Source of the DNA: an uncultured Roseobacter sp.
Lineage (GTDB): Bacteria; Pseudomonadota; Alphaproteobacteria; Rhodobacterales; Rhodobacteraceae
Direction of reading: 5' to 3'
Assembly: GCF_947496515.1 (NCBI RefSeq)
Contig: NZ_CANMDB010000002.1
Span: 434,001 to 498,000 of the forward strand
DNA length: 64,000 bases
Shown here: positions 24,439-31,852 of the stretch, one piece after another
Position numbering within the stretch: the first letter of the stretch is position 1
Layout of the letters: each line of letters begins with the position of its first letter
Translations under genes and position numbers: made by a program
Notes under the pieces: generated by a model
Databases searched by the model: none
Seen by the model: the letters and a program-made list of their open reading frames with translations, nothing else
Told to the model about the DNA's origin: nothing

Positions 24439-25497
24439 ATGACACTCGATGATACAGCCAAAGCCCTTTTGACCGGCGAAGAGGCCTCCATGGCCGATCT
24501 GCAGTCCTATTGGGCCGCAGTTGATGTGGGCGCCCGCCCACGCGAAGAAATCATCGGTGTTCTGGCGGTTCTGGGAGCGGGGCCGTCCTGCTCGCTGCGG
24601 ATGCAGAGCTTTGTGCGCTATGTGCGCAGCGCCTATCCGCCCGCGCGCCTGCCTGCCGCCACCACTGCCGTCAACATCGTCGGCACCGGGGGCGGGCTGT
24701 CGACCTTCAACATCTCCACCACGGCAGCCATCGTCACGGCGGCTGCGGGGGGCCGGGTGCTTAAATCCGGTTCCTCCGCCTATTCATCCTCCGTGGGCTC
24801 GGCCGACATCATGCAGGCGCTTGGCCTCTCCCGCGCCACATCCGACAGCTATGTCGATGCGATGTTGAGCGAGGTTGGCCTCGCCTTTGCCGCCCCGCAG
24901 CGCTACGCCGCCCTGTGCAAACGGCTTGCCATCGCGGCGATGCCGCTGAATTTCAAGATCGTCGGTCGCTTTGTGAACACACTCGGGCCGTTGATCTGTC
25001 CCTATGACGTCCGCGCCAGTGTCATTGGCGCCTCCACGCCGGAGCGCATGCGTCAGCTGACCGGGATCGCGCGCACGCTGCAGATCCCCGCGCTCATGGC
25101 GCATTCAGAACTGGGGGTGGACGAGTTTCTCAGCATCGGCTGTACGCGCTGGCAATGGGCCGACGCCGCCGAGATGCGCCGCTTCTGCGGCAGTGAGATC
25201 GGTCTGTCAGACGGGCCGGTCGAAGCGCTTGCAGGTGGCACGCTGGACGACAATCTCACCACCATGTTGAGGATTCTCAGAGGCCGCGGGCCGCGGCTCG
25301 CTACCCAGACCGTCGCCGTGAACGCGGGCGCGGCCCTGTACGCGGGGGGCATTGCCCGCGACATCGCCGAGGGCACGCGCCGCGCGCTCGACTGCATCCG
25401 GAGCGGTGCCCCCTTCGACACGCTCGAAGCGGCCCAGGCCTTTGCGAAGAAGAACACCGGCAAAGCCCGCGCCAGCCTGCAAAGAGCGCTGGCGTGA
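24439..25497 (+). CDS. Diverged anthranilate phosphoribosyltransferase (TrpD) paralogue
   Basis: 352 residues with the TrpD fold throughout: VGTGGGLSTFNIST (81-94), SSVGSADIMQALGL, RFVNTLGPLICP, and SELGVDEFLSIG with the magnesium-binding Asp-Glu. Yet key binding sites differ. The PRPP loop lacks the Asp-Gly of GTGGDG and is one residue shorter; the KHGNR anthranilate/PRPP motif reads KSGSS (109-113); and the Arg-containing anthranilate helix (HPAMRxVxPVRRELG) is replaced by CKRLAIAAMPLNFKIV. A PRPP-dependent transfer to a different acceptor is the simplest reading. It overlaps the TrpC-like gene by 4 bases (GTGA). It is not expected to serve tryptophan synthesis. Confidence 0.78.
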   Translation: MTLDDTAKALLTGEEASMADLQSYWAAVDVGARPREEIIGVLAVLGAGPSCSLRMQSFVRYVRSAYPPARLPAATTAVNIVGTGGGLSTFNISTTAAIVTAAAGGRVLKSGSSAYSSSVGSADIMQALGLSRATSDSYVDAMLSEVGLAFAAPQRYAALCKRLAIAAMPLNFKIVGRFVNTLGPLICPYDVRASVIGASTPERMRQLTGIARTLQIPALMAHSELGVDEFLSIGCTRWQWADAAEMRRFCGSEIGLSDGPVEALAGGTLDDNLTTMLRILRGRGPRLATQTVAVNAGAALYAGGIARDIAEGTRRALDCIRSGAPFDTLEAAQAFAKKNTGKARASLQRALA

Positions 25498-26273
25498 AGA
25501 GGTCCTTTCACCGCGCGCTGGACGAGGCTGCCGCCCCGCTGATCGCCGAGATCAAGCCAAGCTCGCCCAAGGTAGGTGCCCTGCTGGCGACACGCACGGT
25601 AGACCAGATCGCACGGGACTACGCCCGCGCGGGCGCGCCGTGCCTTTCTGTGACAACGGGCCGCTGGCACCAAGGCTCGCTGGAGATGATCGCGCAGATG
25701 CAAGGCGCCGGCCTGCCGATCCTGCGCAAGGATTTCATCACCAGCACTGCCGCCCTTGAGGCCTCACGCGATGCGGGTGCCTCCGCGGTCCTGCTGACCT
25801 GCAAGCTGATCCGGCGCCGTGACCTCTTGCGCCTCGCAGAACAGGCCCTGAGCCGCGGGCTAACCCCTTTCGTCGAAGCAGCCACGCCCGAAGAGCTGGA
25901 CGGGCTGCGCCTGCCGGAAGGGGCCGTGCTGGCCGTCAACAACCGCGATATCGCCATCCGGGAAACGGATGATGGCGGCGTCGAGAACAGCCAGGCGCTC
26001 TATGACGCCGCGCGCGCTGCACATGCGGGATCGCTGATCAGCGCCTCCGGTCTTCTGACGCCCGATTGCGTGCACGCCGCGCGGCAAACCGGCTTCGATG
26101 GCGTGCTGGTTGGCACTGCGCTACTATCGGGTCCACAGCCCGCCTTTGAGACGACCCGCGACTTCATCGCTGCGGCAAAGTACAAAACACAGAAAAAAAG
26201 GCACTCGCGTGAGCACACACAGACCTCTACCGCCGGTGGGCGGCGAAACCATCGTGATATACAGCACGTCTGA
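25494..26273 (+). CDS. Diverged indole-3-glycerol-phosphate synthase (TrpC) paralogue
   Basis: 259 residues, GTG start in the TrpD-like stop (GTGA). The TIM-barrel keeps IAEIKPSSPKVG (Glu19, Lys21), LRKDFI (Lys79), PFVEAAT (Glu128) and NNRD (Asn150), which correspond to catalytic residues of TrpC. The usual ESG loop reads ASG (Ala184 for the catalytic Glu), and the substrate-phosphate strand ends FDGVLVGTALL as normal. Loss of this Glu is unusual and suggests an altered ring-closure reaction or reduced activity. The last 25 residues are basic and unlike the family and overlap the next gene by 65 bases, so the true C-terminus is longer than typical. No tryptophan genes E, G or B accompany it. 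Confidence 0.78.
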   Translation: MKRSFHRALDEAAAPLIAEIKPSSPKVGALLATRTVDQIARDYARAGAPCLSVTTGRWHQGSLEMIAQMQGAGLPILRKDFITSTAALEASRDAGASAVLLTCKLIRRRDLLRLAEQALSRGLTPFVEAATPEELDGLRLPEGAVLAVNNRDIAIRETDDGGVENSQALYDAARAAHAGSLISASGLLTPDCVHAARQTGFDGVLVGTALLSGPQPAFETTRDFIAAAKYKTQKKRHSREHTQTSTAGGRRNHRDIQHV

Positions 26274-26640
26274 CACCCGCGGAAACCTCCTGGAAATCCA
26301 GCTTGACCGATGGGGTTTCATGCCTCTGCGCGCCGCGCGCCGCAAACAGGTCTACCGCCTGTTTGAGCACGCGATGATCAGCGCCGTCATCATCATGGCC
26401 GACCGCAAGCTGCGCAAGACCCGGGCGCTGTGTCACCGCCTGCGCAAGCTGTCTACGACCCTGCCCATCCTGGTGGTGCTGGGTGCGGCACAGGAGAGCG
26501 GCGGGATTGAGCTGCTGGAATCCGGCGCCGACCACTATGCCGTTGAGCCACTGGAGGTCGAGAAGCTGCTAATGTCGCTCACCGCGATCAGTCGCCGTCA
26601 GCCCGGGCGCACAAACCCCAACCGGCATCTTTCAAGCTAG
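26209..26640 (+). CDS. Stand-alone pseudo-receiver protein
   Basis: 143 residues from GTG 26209 (weak AAAGG site), overlapping the TrpC-like 3' end by 65 bases in another frame. The region IVIYSTSDTRGNLLEIQLDRW...AVIIMADRKL...LPILVVLGA...LLESGADHYAVEP follows the beta/alpha order of response-regulator receivers, but the acidic pair and the conserved Lys (KP, here EP) are missing; only an Asp in MADRKL could be the phosphosite. There is no output domain. It closes the plus-strand operon and may be a phosphorylation-independent regulator or protein-interaction module. Moderate confidence that it is a real gene, given the odd overlap. Confidence 0.6.
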   Translation: MSTHRPLPPVGGETIVIYSTSDTRGNLLEIQLDRWGFMPLRAARRKQVYRLFEHAMISAVIIMADRKLRKTRALCHRLRKLSTTLPILVVLGAAQESGGIELLESGADHYAVEPLEVEKLLMSLTAISRRQPGRTNPNRHLSS

Positions 26641-26664
26641 ATCTGCCATGAGGCGGCGGTGCCC

Positions 26665-27834
26665 TCAGGCCGCGCGCTCCCACAGCCAGCGGCCCGCGGG
26701 CCGCAGCGACGCCCCGTAGAGATACAGCAGCAAAGCCAGCGCACTCAGCACGGCAAAGGCAGCAAAGGGCGCACGCGGGTCAATCGCACCGACACTCGGC
26801 GCGAAAAAAGCGGCCAATACCTGCCCGGCATAGAGCGCGGTCGCAATCAGCCCTGAAAGCCCGTGCGCGGTCTGCGGTGTGCTCCGCGCCATGATTGCAG
26901 AGATCAGCACCGGCAGCAGCGCGCCGAAGGCCACGCCGATCAGCACCGCAGCCAACAGATACCCCGGCAGAGACCCGACAAGGCTGCAGATCGCAAGACC
27001 GGTCAGCAGCAGCACAAGGGCCCCGGATCGCACGGCCCCCGGCGCGTGTCCCGCGCGCGAGGCAACGATCAGCGACGCGATTCCGCTGGCCAGGGTTGCG
27101 GCTGCGATAACCAGACCGGACTGCACCGGCGCCTCGCTCAAGGCCGGCACAAAGGGCACCTGCACAGGCATCAGGTAAAACGCGCCCATCGCCATCACCA
27201 GCAACCCGAGCTCCAGCAAGATCGGACCCAGCGGCACCGCGGTCTGTTGCACGGTACCGGGTGACCGCCAGCTGCGTCCCGCCACGAGAACAGCCACCGG
27301 AACAGCCAGCAGATAGAGCACGAACGGCGCCTGCCAGGCGATCCCCGCCAGCGCCCCGCCGCAGAGCACAAAGATCACGCCGCCAAAGGTATTGACCGCG
27401 GCCTTCCGCCCGATCACCCGCCCGCGCTCTGCTCCCTGGTAATGCGCGGCGATGGCCGCCGTGGCGAAACAGAGCACCGCCGCCGTTGCCAGCCCGAGCC
27501 CGACCCGGCTCAACAACAGAAAACCGTAGCCGGACGCCAACCCACCGATGACGCCAAAAAAGGCCAGCGCACAGAGCGACAGGCAAAACCCAAGCCTCTG
27601 ATCCACGCGGCCGGTGAGCCGCCCCATGACGACACCTGACAGCATGATCACCAGCGCAGGCATAATCAGCGCGGCCCGCGCCAGCAGGGGGGCAGGCTGG
27701 CCTTCGGCAACGAGCCCGGCTTCCAGCACCGGGATTGCCGGCGCGATGGCCGCACCGCTCATCACAGAAGACGCACCCGCCGCCCATATCACGACCGCCC
27801 GCGACGGACGCCGCTTCAGACGCGCCAGGTTCAC
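26665..27834 (-). CDS. MFS exporter
   Basis: 389 residues, 12 predicted membrane helices. MGRLTGRVDQRLG after helix 2 is the MFS loop motif (G-x-L-x-D-R-x-G type), and GRVIGRKAAVNTFGG corresponds to the end of the first half. The GTG start overlaps the stop of the FAD gene (GTGA), so it is the last gene of the minus-strand operon that begins with the TrpF-like gene. It probably exports the cluster's product or provides self-resistance. It ends only 24 bases from the convergent plus-strand operon. Confidence 0.85.
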   Translation of the reverse strand: MNLARLKRRPSRAVVIWAAGASSVMSGAAIAPAIPVLEAGLVAEGQPAPLLARAALIMPALVIMLSGVVMGRLTGRVDQRLGFCLSLCALAFFGVIGGLASGYGFLLLSRVGLGLATAAVLCFATAAIAAHYQGAERGRVIGRKAAVNTFGGVIFVLCGGALAGIAWQAPFVLYLLAVPVAVLVAGRSWRSPGTVQQTAVPLGPILLELGLLVMAMGAFYLMPVQVPFVPALSEAPVQSGLVIAAATLASGIASLIVASRAGHAPGAVRSGALVLLLTGLAICSLVGSLPGYLLAAVLIGVAFGALLPVLISAIMARSTPQTAHGLSGLIATALYAGQVLAAFFAPSVGAIDPRAPFAAFAVLSALALLLYLYGASLRPAGRWLWERAA

Positions 27835-29138
27835 GCCGCAACCCGCGCGGCGTCGGGCACGCTGCCCGCAAGCCGTTCAACTGCCAGTGCGGCAGACGTC
27901 AGGCAGCCTTCCATGGTGTGCCCTTCCAGATAATCGCCCGCGATTTCCAGCCCGGCGATCGTGTCGATGGCCCGCAACATATCGCGCTTGACGCCGCTGA
28001 AATGGGGCGCGTACCCGCAGATGCCACCGGGATGCCGCGCCACATGGACCGCCCGGCGTCTGGCGCGGATCGGCAACCGTTGCGAAAAGGTCCGCTCCGC
28101 GATGTCGATCAGCTGCGCGTCATCGCATTCAAGCACCTCCCGCGCGGCCCGGCCCGACAGGGTGAAGCGCACATGCTCCGGCGTGTCGAGCCTGTTGGCA
28201 GAGCAGTGGCCCAAGGGCGATCCCGGCTCGAACATGATCGAATGGACCCCCTCGCGGAAAATCGGCGCGTCATAGACCGCGTTGATCAGCGCCAGCGGGA
28301 AATAGCGCAAACGGTCAAAGGCCACCCTGCCGAAAGCAGGCAGATCGACCAGGCGGCGCAGCACATGCCCAGGCACCGCCGAGATCACATGGCGCGTAGG
28401 GATCACCCGGGTGCCGGTACCAGCGGCAACGCGCAGCCCGGTGACCCGACCGTCGCGGGTGACAATCTCGGTGATGCGGGACCCAAGGCGGATGTCCTTG
28501 TCCCGCGCCAATCCGTCATGCACCCGCCCGAGGCCACCGGCCACAGCATGGTGCGAGCCCTTCCCGAAACCGGAGGCGAAATTCATCATCAGCGAGGGGT
28601 AGAGCTCATCCGGCTCCGCCGCGCCCATGATGATGGAAAAAAGCCGCAGCGGCCCCGCGTTGAGCGCATCGGTAAAGTGATGGCTGATGGGCGCGTGATC
28701 CCACCGCTGCTCGATGGTCTCGATCAGGCCGGAGGTGTAGTTGATCTTGTCGCTGTGCTGCTTGGCGAACCCGATGAAGTTGCGGAACTGCAGCGCCCCC
28801 CGCAAACCAAGAGCACGCGCCAGCCGCAGATCCCCCGTCAGGGTCTTGGATTTCTCCAGCGCCACCAGTTGATCGTTCAGGACGATGTGAAAGCCCGGAT
28901 GCTGGTCCTGAAACTCCCGGATCGCGAACTCCTCCAGCAGGGCATTGAACCGCGGCCAGCCGCTTGAGAAATTCTTGCCACCGATCTCAAACGCATGACC
29001 GTCGTGCTGCAGGCAGGCCGCACGACCGCCCACATAGTCGCCCGTCTCGTGAATGACCGACGGTATTCCGCGCTGTGCCAGGTAATGCGCGGCCCCCAGA
29101 CCGGAGACGCCTGCGCCAATGATGTGAACCGGATCCAT
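27831..29138 (-). CDS. FAD-dependent amine oxidase / phytoene-desaturase-like oxidoreductase
   Basis: 435 residues. It begins VHIIGAGVSGLGAAHYLAQRG, a GxGxxG dinucleotide-binding fold, followed by GGRAACLQHDGHAFEIGGKN, the second FAD contact of the amine oxidase/phytoene desaturase/protoporphyrinogen oxidase group, and ends with LEIAGDYLEGHTMEGCLTSA, the C-terminal FAD site. No signal peptide. It could oxidise a pyrroline, indoline or polyene intermediate of this cluster. It lies 5 bases after the AfsA-like gene and overlaps the MFS gene. The substrate cannot be deduced. Confidence 0.85.
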   Translation of the reverse strand: MDPVHIIGAGVSGLGAAHYLAQRGIPSVIHETGDYVGGRAACLQHDGHAFEIGGKNFSSGWPRFNALLEEFAIREFQDQHPGFHIVLNDQLVALEKSKTLTGDLRLARALGLRGALQFRNFIGFAKQHSDKINYTSGLIETIEQRWDHAPISHHFTDALNAGPLRLFSIIMGAAEPDELYPSLMMNFASGFGKGSHHAVAGGLGRVHDGLARDKDIRLGSRITEIVTRDGRVTGLRVAAGTGTRVIPTRHVISAVPGHVLRRLVDLPAFGRVAFDRLRYFPLALINAVYDAPIFREGVHSIMFEPGSPLGHCSANRLDTPEHVRFTLSGRAAREVLECDDAQLIDIAERTFSQRLPIRARRRAVHVARHPGGICGYAPHFSGVKRDMLRAIDTIAGLEIAGDYLEGHTMEGCLTSAALAVERLAGSVPDAARVAA

Positions 29139-29143
29139 GTGGA

Positions 29144-29989
29144 TTACCCCCGTGATGAATGAAGTTTTACGCGCGATTGCAATCGCGCCGTCTCGATGCT
29201 GCAGTGACCAAAGGGCCGTTCACCGATCAGCAGATCAGCCCCCCGGGCGACCTGCCCATCCGCCCGGGTCCGCATCGCAAGACCACCGCGCAGGGTGACG
29301 TCACCAACACCGCAAAGCGGTGCCTCCTGCGTGATGCGGATGCCGGTCAGGATATCGCGCACCCGGGCGGCCCCGTCGCGCGTCGCGTTCAGGAAGCGCT
29401 GCAATTGCATAAACGCCTCCAGCAGGTAGAGCGGGTGGACCGTGCTTTCGCTGTCAGCCAGCAGACAGTCGGGGGAGATCGGCAGCAGCGCCGCGCCAAC
29501 CGTCTCGCCATCGATCACCGGTGTGGTGATCAACACATTCTCCGCCCGCCGCTTGTTCAGCAGATCGCCAGCACAGGGGCGCAGATCATCCCGCGGCGCC
29601 ACAGTCGTGCGCGGCGCACATACGGGGGCGAGGCCCACGGTGATGCGGGCACGCACCCGACCGGACTGCACCAGCGTGACCTCCACGCGGTGCCGCGCCC
29701 CGTCCTGCTGTTGGCTTACCTCCAGTGTGACCGGCGCCTCAAAGAGGGCGAATTTGACGAAACGCGCGTAGATCTCCTCCACGAAACACGGCACCGCCGC
29801 GACATCCTGCGCGGCCTGCACCGCCCCTTCGAGCAGCAGGAGCCCGGGGATGTGATCCAGCGGGTGATCAAAGAAGAACGGATGCGTCCGGTCCACCACG
29901 AGAGTGGGCGCGCCCGCGTTTTCCGGCCCGTAGCGCAACACCGCGTTGCGCTTGTCCAGACGTCTGTCCAGCGCGGTCATCGCGGGCAC
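29144..29989 (-). CDS. AfsA-type double-hotdog protein with swapped halves
   Basis: 281 residues with two hotdog domains. The first carries HPFFFDHPLDHIPGLLLLEG (36-55), the strongest AfsA/ScbA motif, and the second begins LLNKRRAENVLIT (143-155) and contains HPLYLLEAFMQLQRFL. In AfsA and its relatives the order is the reverse: the HxRxxExVF-type half first and the DHPxDHxPGMxLLEAxRQA half last. This protein therefore looks like a domain-swapped form. AfsA joins a beta-ketoacyl carrier thioester to dihydroxyacetone phosphate in butyrolactone signal synthesis; an analogous acyl transfer or dehydration is possible here. It overlaps the TrpA-like gene by 13 bases. Confidence 0.72.
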   Translation of the reverse strand: MPAMTALDRRLDKRNAVLRYGPENAGAPTLVVDRTHPFFFDHPLDHIPGLLLLEGAVQAAQDVAAVPCFVEEIYARFVKFALFEAPVTLEVSQQQDGARHRVEVTLVQSGRVRARITVGLAPVCAPRTTVAPRDDLRPCAGDLLNKRRAENVLITTPVIDGETVGAALLPISPDCLLADSESTVHPLYLLEAFMQLQRFLNATRDGAARVRDILTGIRITQEAPLCGVGDVTLRGGLAMRTRADGQVARGADLLIGERPFGHCSIETARLQSRVKLHSSRG

Positions 29990-30783
29990 CGGTCCTGCAG
30001 CGCTCCGATGAAGTCACCGGCCCGGCGCACGGGATCCTCGCCCGCGGCCAGCGCGGCCTCGATCTCGCCCGAGATGGCGCTGCCGACGATGGCGATGTCG
30101 CAGCCCGCGGCAAAGGCCTGGGCCACATTCTCGGGCGTGCGCAGTCCAAAGCCCAGGGCAACCGGCAGATCCGTGTGGGAACGCAACGCTTCGATCTGAT
30201 TTTGCAGCGCTTCGGGGTCCGCCGCGCCACCGGACCGTCCGTAGCTGGTGACCAGATAGATGAAGGCCGTCGCCCGCTGCAGCACCGCCTGACGGGTCTC
30301 GACCCGCGCATTGGCGTAGATTGTGCCCACAACGGCCAGACCCGCCGCCATCGCCGCGGCGTGAAACGGCACCGCCATCCGCGGCGGCAGACCGTGCGGC
30401 AGCACCCCCGCCGCACCGGCGCGCGCAGCCCCCTGCAACACACGGTTTAACCCGTGGGGGCGCAGCGTATGGCTCGAATCAGCCAGCAGAACCACGCGAA
30501 TACGGTCACTGACCGAGGCAATCAGGTCGAAGTAATCCTCCAGCGAGGCTTCGTCATGCAACCCGCGGGCGTGCGCTTTCTGCAGTGTCTCACCGTCGGT
30601 AAAAGCGTTGCGAAACGGCAGGCACAACTCCACCATCGGGACACCGAGCGCGATGCAGCGTTCCAGCAGCGCTTGCGTACAATCGAGATCGGGATCCCCC
30701 GCCATGATCAAGGGGCAGAGCCCACGACGCCACACCGGCGTGCCGGTCTCCAGACTGCTATGTAAGGCCTGAACCATGATCAC
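29977..30783 (-). CDS. Diverged tryptophan synthase alpha (TrpA) paralogue
   Basis: 268 residues from the GTG that overlaps the TrpF-like stop (ATG 30777 is an alternative). The barrel keeps IMAGDPDLD, VELCLPFRNAFTDGETLQKA (Glu52 and Asp63, matching catalytic Glu49 and Asp60), FIYLVTSYGRSGG and ALGFGLRTPE. But the PFSDPxADGP loop is altered, the Y-x-N-P segment is LLADSSHTLR, and DLPPEE reads HGLPPRMA. TrpA splits indole-3-glycerol phosphate to indole and glyceraldehyde-3-phosphate; no TrpB partner is encoded, so a free indole-like product would leave the enzyme, as with plant BX1/IGL. Substrate change is likely given the TrpD- and TrpC-like losses. Confidence 0.78.
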   Translation of the reverse strand: MIMVQALHSSLETGTPVWRRGLCPLIMAGDPDLDCTQALLERCIALGVPMVELCLPFRNAFTDGETLQKAHARGLHDEASLEDYFDLIASVSDRIRVVLLADSSHTLRPHGLNRVLQGAARAGAAGVLPHGLPPRMAVPFHAAAMAAGLAVVGTIYANARVETRQAVLQRATAFIYLVTSYGRSGGAADPEALQNQIEALRSHTDLPVALGFGLRTPENVAQAFAAGCDIAIVGSAISGEIEAALAAGEDPVRRAGDFIGALQDRCPR

Positions 30784-31442
30784 ACTCCAATCTGATGGGC
30801 GGGGGCGGTGGCCAGCACCAGCATCCGCGCGGCTTTACGCTGGATCGCCCCGCCCTGGCGGCGCGCCGCGGTATCCACGTCGACGGTTTCGATGCCCGGG
30901 CTTTCGGCAAGATCCGCAATCCGGTCCGCGGTCAAACCACCGGCCAGCCAGACACGCTGTCCCGTCAGCCGGTCCCGCCAGTTTTGCAAGGTGTCCGGTT
31001 CCAGTTCGACCCCGCTGGAGCCGATGGCCTCGGTTCCGCCGAAGCGATCTATCAGAAAGATGTCGCACCCCGCATCTATATAGGGGTCAATCAGCCGCTC
31101 CGCCGGGCAGTTGCCATCATCGCCGACGTGGATCGTCTTGATCAGTGTCACGCCGCGGTCCTTGAGATAGCGCACGTCGCTGGGCCGGTTGAAGCCGTGC
31201 AATTGCACATGGCGCACGCCCGAAAGCTGCAACAGCTGCCACAGATCGCTCACCGGGCGCCGCACGCAGACCGCCACCGGCGTGACGCTCTCGCAGAGCT
31301 CCACAAGCTCGATGAATTTCGCGTCCGTCAGGTTACGCGGGTGACCGTCGATGCCGGTCCAGAGCCCGGCATATCGCGCCCCTTCCTGATTGAGGATCTC
31401 CAGTTCTTCCGGTGTTGTGACACCACAAATTTTCAAATCCAT
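30780..31442 (-). CDS. Diverged phosphoribosylanthranilate isomerase (TrpF) paralogue
   Basis: 220 residues from ATG 31442, preferred because GGAG lies 6 bases upstream; ATG 31448 would have no spacing. KICGVTTPEE gives Cys6, HVQLHGFN the central strand, IFLIDRFGGTE gives Asp132, and LAGGLTADRI the phosphate loop; Cys and Asp are the acid-base pair for the Amadori rearrangement. The normal C-terminal DVSSGVE-x-pG-x-KD region is replaced by VDVDTAARRQGGA. It is the first gene of the minus-strand operon and overlaps the TrpA-like gene by 4 bases. It should act between the TrpD- and TrpC-like steps. Confidence 0.78.
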   Translation of the reverse strand: MDLKICGVTTPEELEILNQEGARYAGLWTGIDGHPRNLTDAKFIELVELCESVTPVAVCVRRPVSDLWQLLQLSGVRHVQLHGFNRPSDVRYLKDRGVTLIKTIHVGDDGNCPAERLIDPYIDAGCDIFLIDRFGGTEAIGSSGVELEPDTLQNWRDRLTGQRVWLAGGLTADRIADLAESPGIETVDVDTAARRQGGAIQRKAARMLVLATAPAHQIGV

Positions 31443-31556
31443 CTTCATCTCCGCGTCAGCTGAAAAGGTGTAAATCCTCCCCAAGCCTAGGCAGCAGATG
31501 CGTCACAGTGTGTTTAGAGTTTCGCTATAATTTTCGATCAGACACACAATCGTTCA

Positions 31557-31578
31557 CATTTCGTAACCAAACGAAATG
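31557..31578. promoter_or_regulatory. Perfect 8-bp inverted repeat, candidate operator
   Basis: CATTTCGT (31557-31564) and ACGAAATG (31571-31578) are exact inverted copies around AACCAA. The site is 115 bases upstream of the TrpF-like start, within the shared divergent promoter region, so one regulator could control both arms. Confidence 0.45.
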
Positions 31579-31730
31579 AAGCGCGAAAAAATACGTATAC
31601 TACTGTTTTCAAATATTTTTATCAGAGACCGTACCGGGTTTTCAGCCGCTACAGCGCAAATATACCAAATAATGCTCTGTCTTGCGTCACACAGAAAATC
31701 AAACGTGGGAATAATCCAAAAATTAAAACC

Positions 31731-31748
31731 AAACGCGTTTTTGCGTTT
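31731..31748. promoter_or_regulatory. Inverted repeat upstream of the LolA-like gene
   Basis: AAACGC (31731-31736) and GCGTTT (31743-31748) form a perfect dyad around GTTTTT, about 105 bases before the LolA-like start. It may be an operator; the T-rich loop argues against a terminator. Confidence 0.3.
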
Positions 31749-31852
31749 AGCCAAACACCAGCCACACTGCAGGCGGGATGAAGATTCCAAGCCCAGTGCG
31801 CTCGACATGCTCACCACGTGCTCAACAAAAATTCTGAACGAAGGACAGTAAC

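Larger units (their letters stand above)
31443..31852. other. AT-rich divergent promoter region
   Basis: This 410-base region separates the minus-strand TrpF-like operon from the plus-strand LolA-like gene and is clearly more AT-rich than its surroundings (31490-31760). It holds two dyads: CATTTCGT/ACGAAATG (31557-31578) and AAACGC/GCGTTT (31731-31748). A 91-codon frame at 31576-31851 shows no family and no good ribosome site and is not called. Confidence 0.55.

Noticed and set aside
24439-31442. Ordinary tryptophan biosynthesis genes
   Set aside because: Only D, C, A and F relatives occur, in two convergent operons mixed with natural-product genes, and several lack residues needed by the tryptophan enzymes.
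31576-31851. 91-codon plus-strand frame
   Set aside because: Located in the AT-rich divergent promoter region, without ribosome site or similarity; it ends at the next gene's ribosome site.
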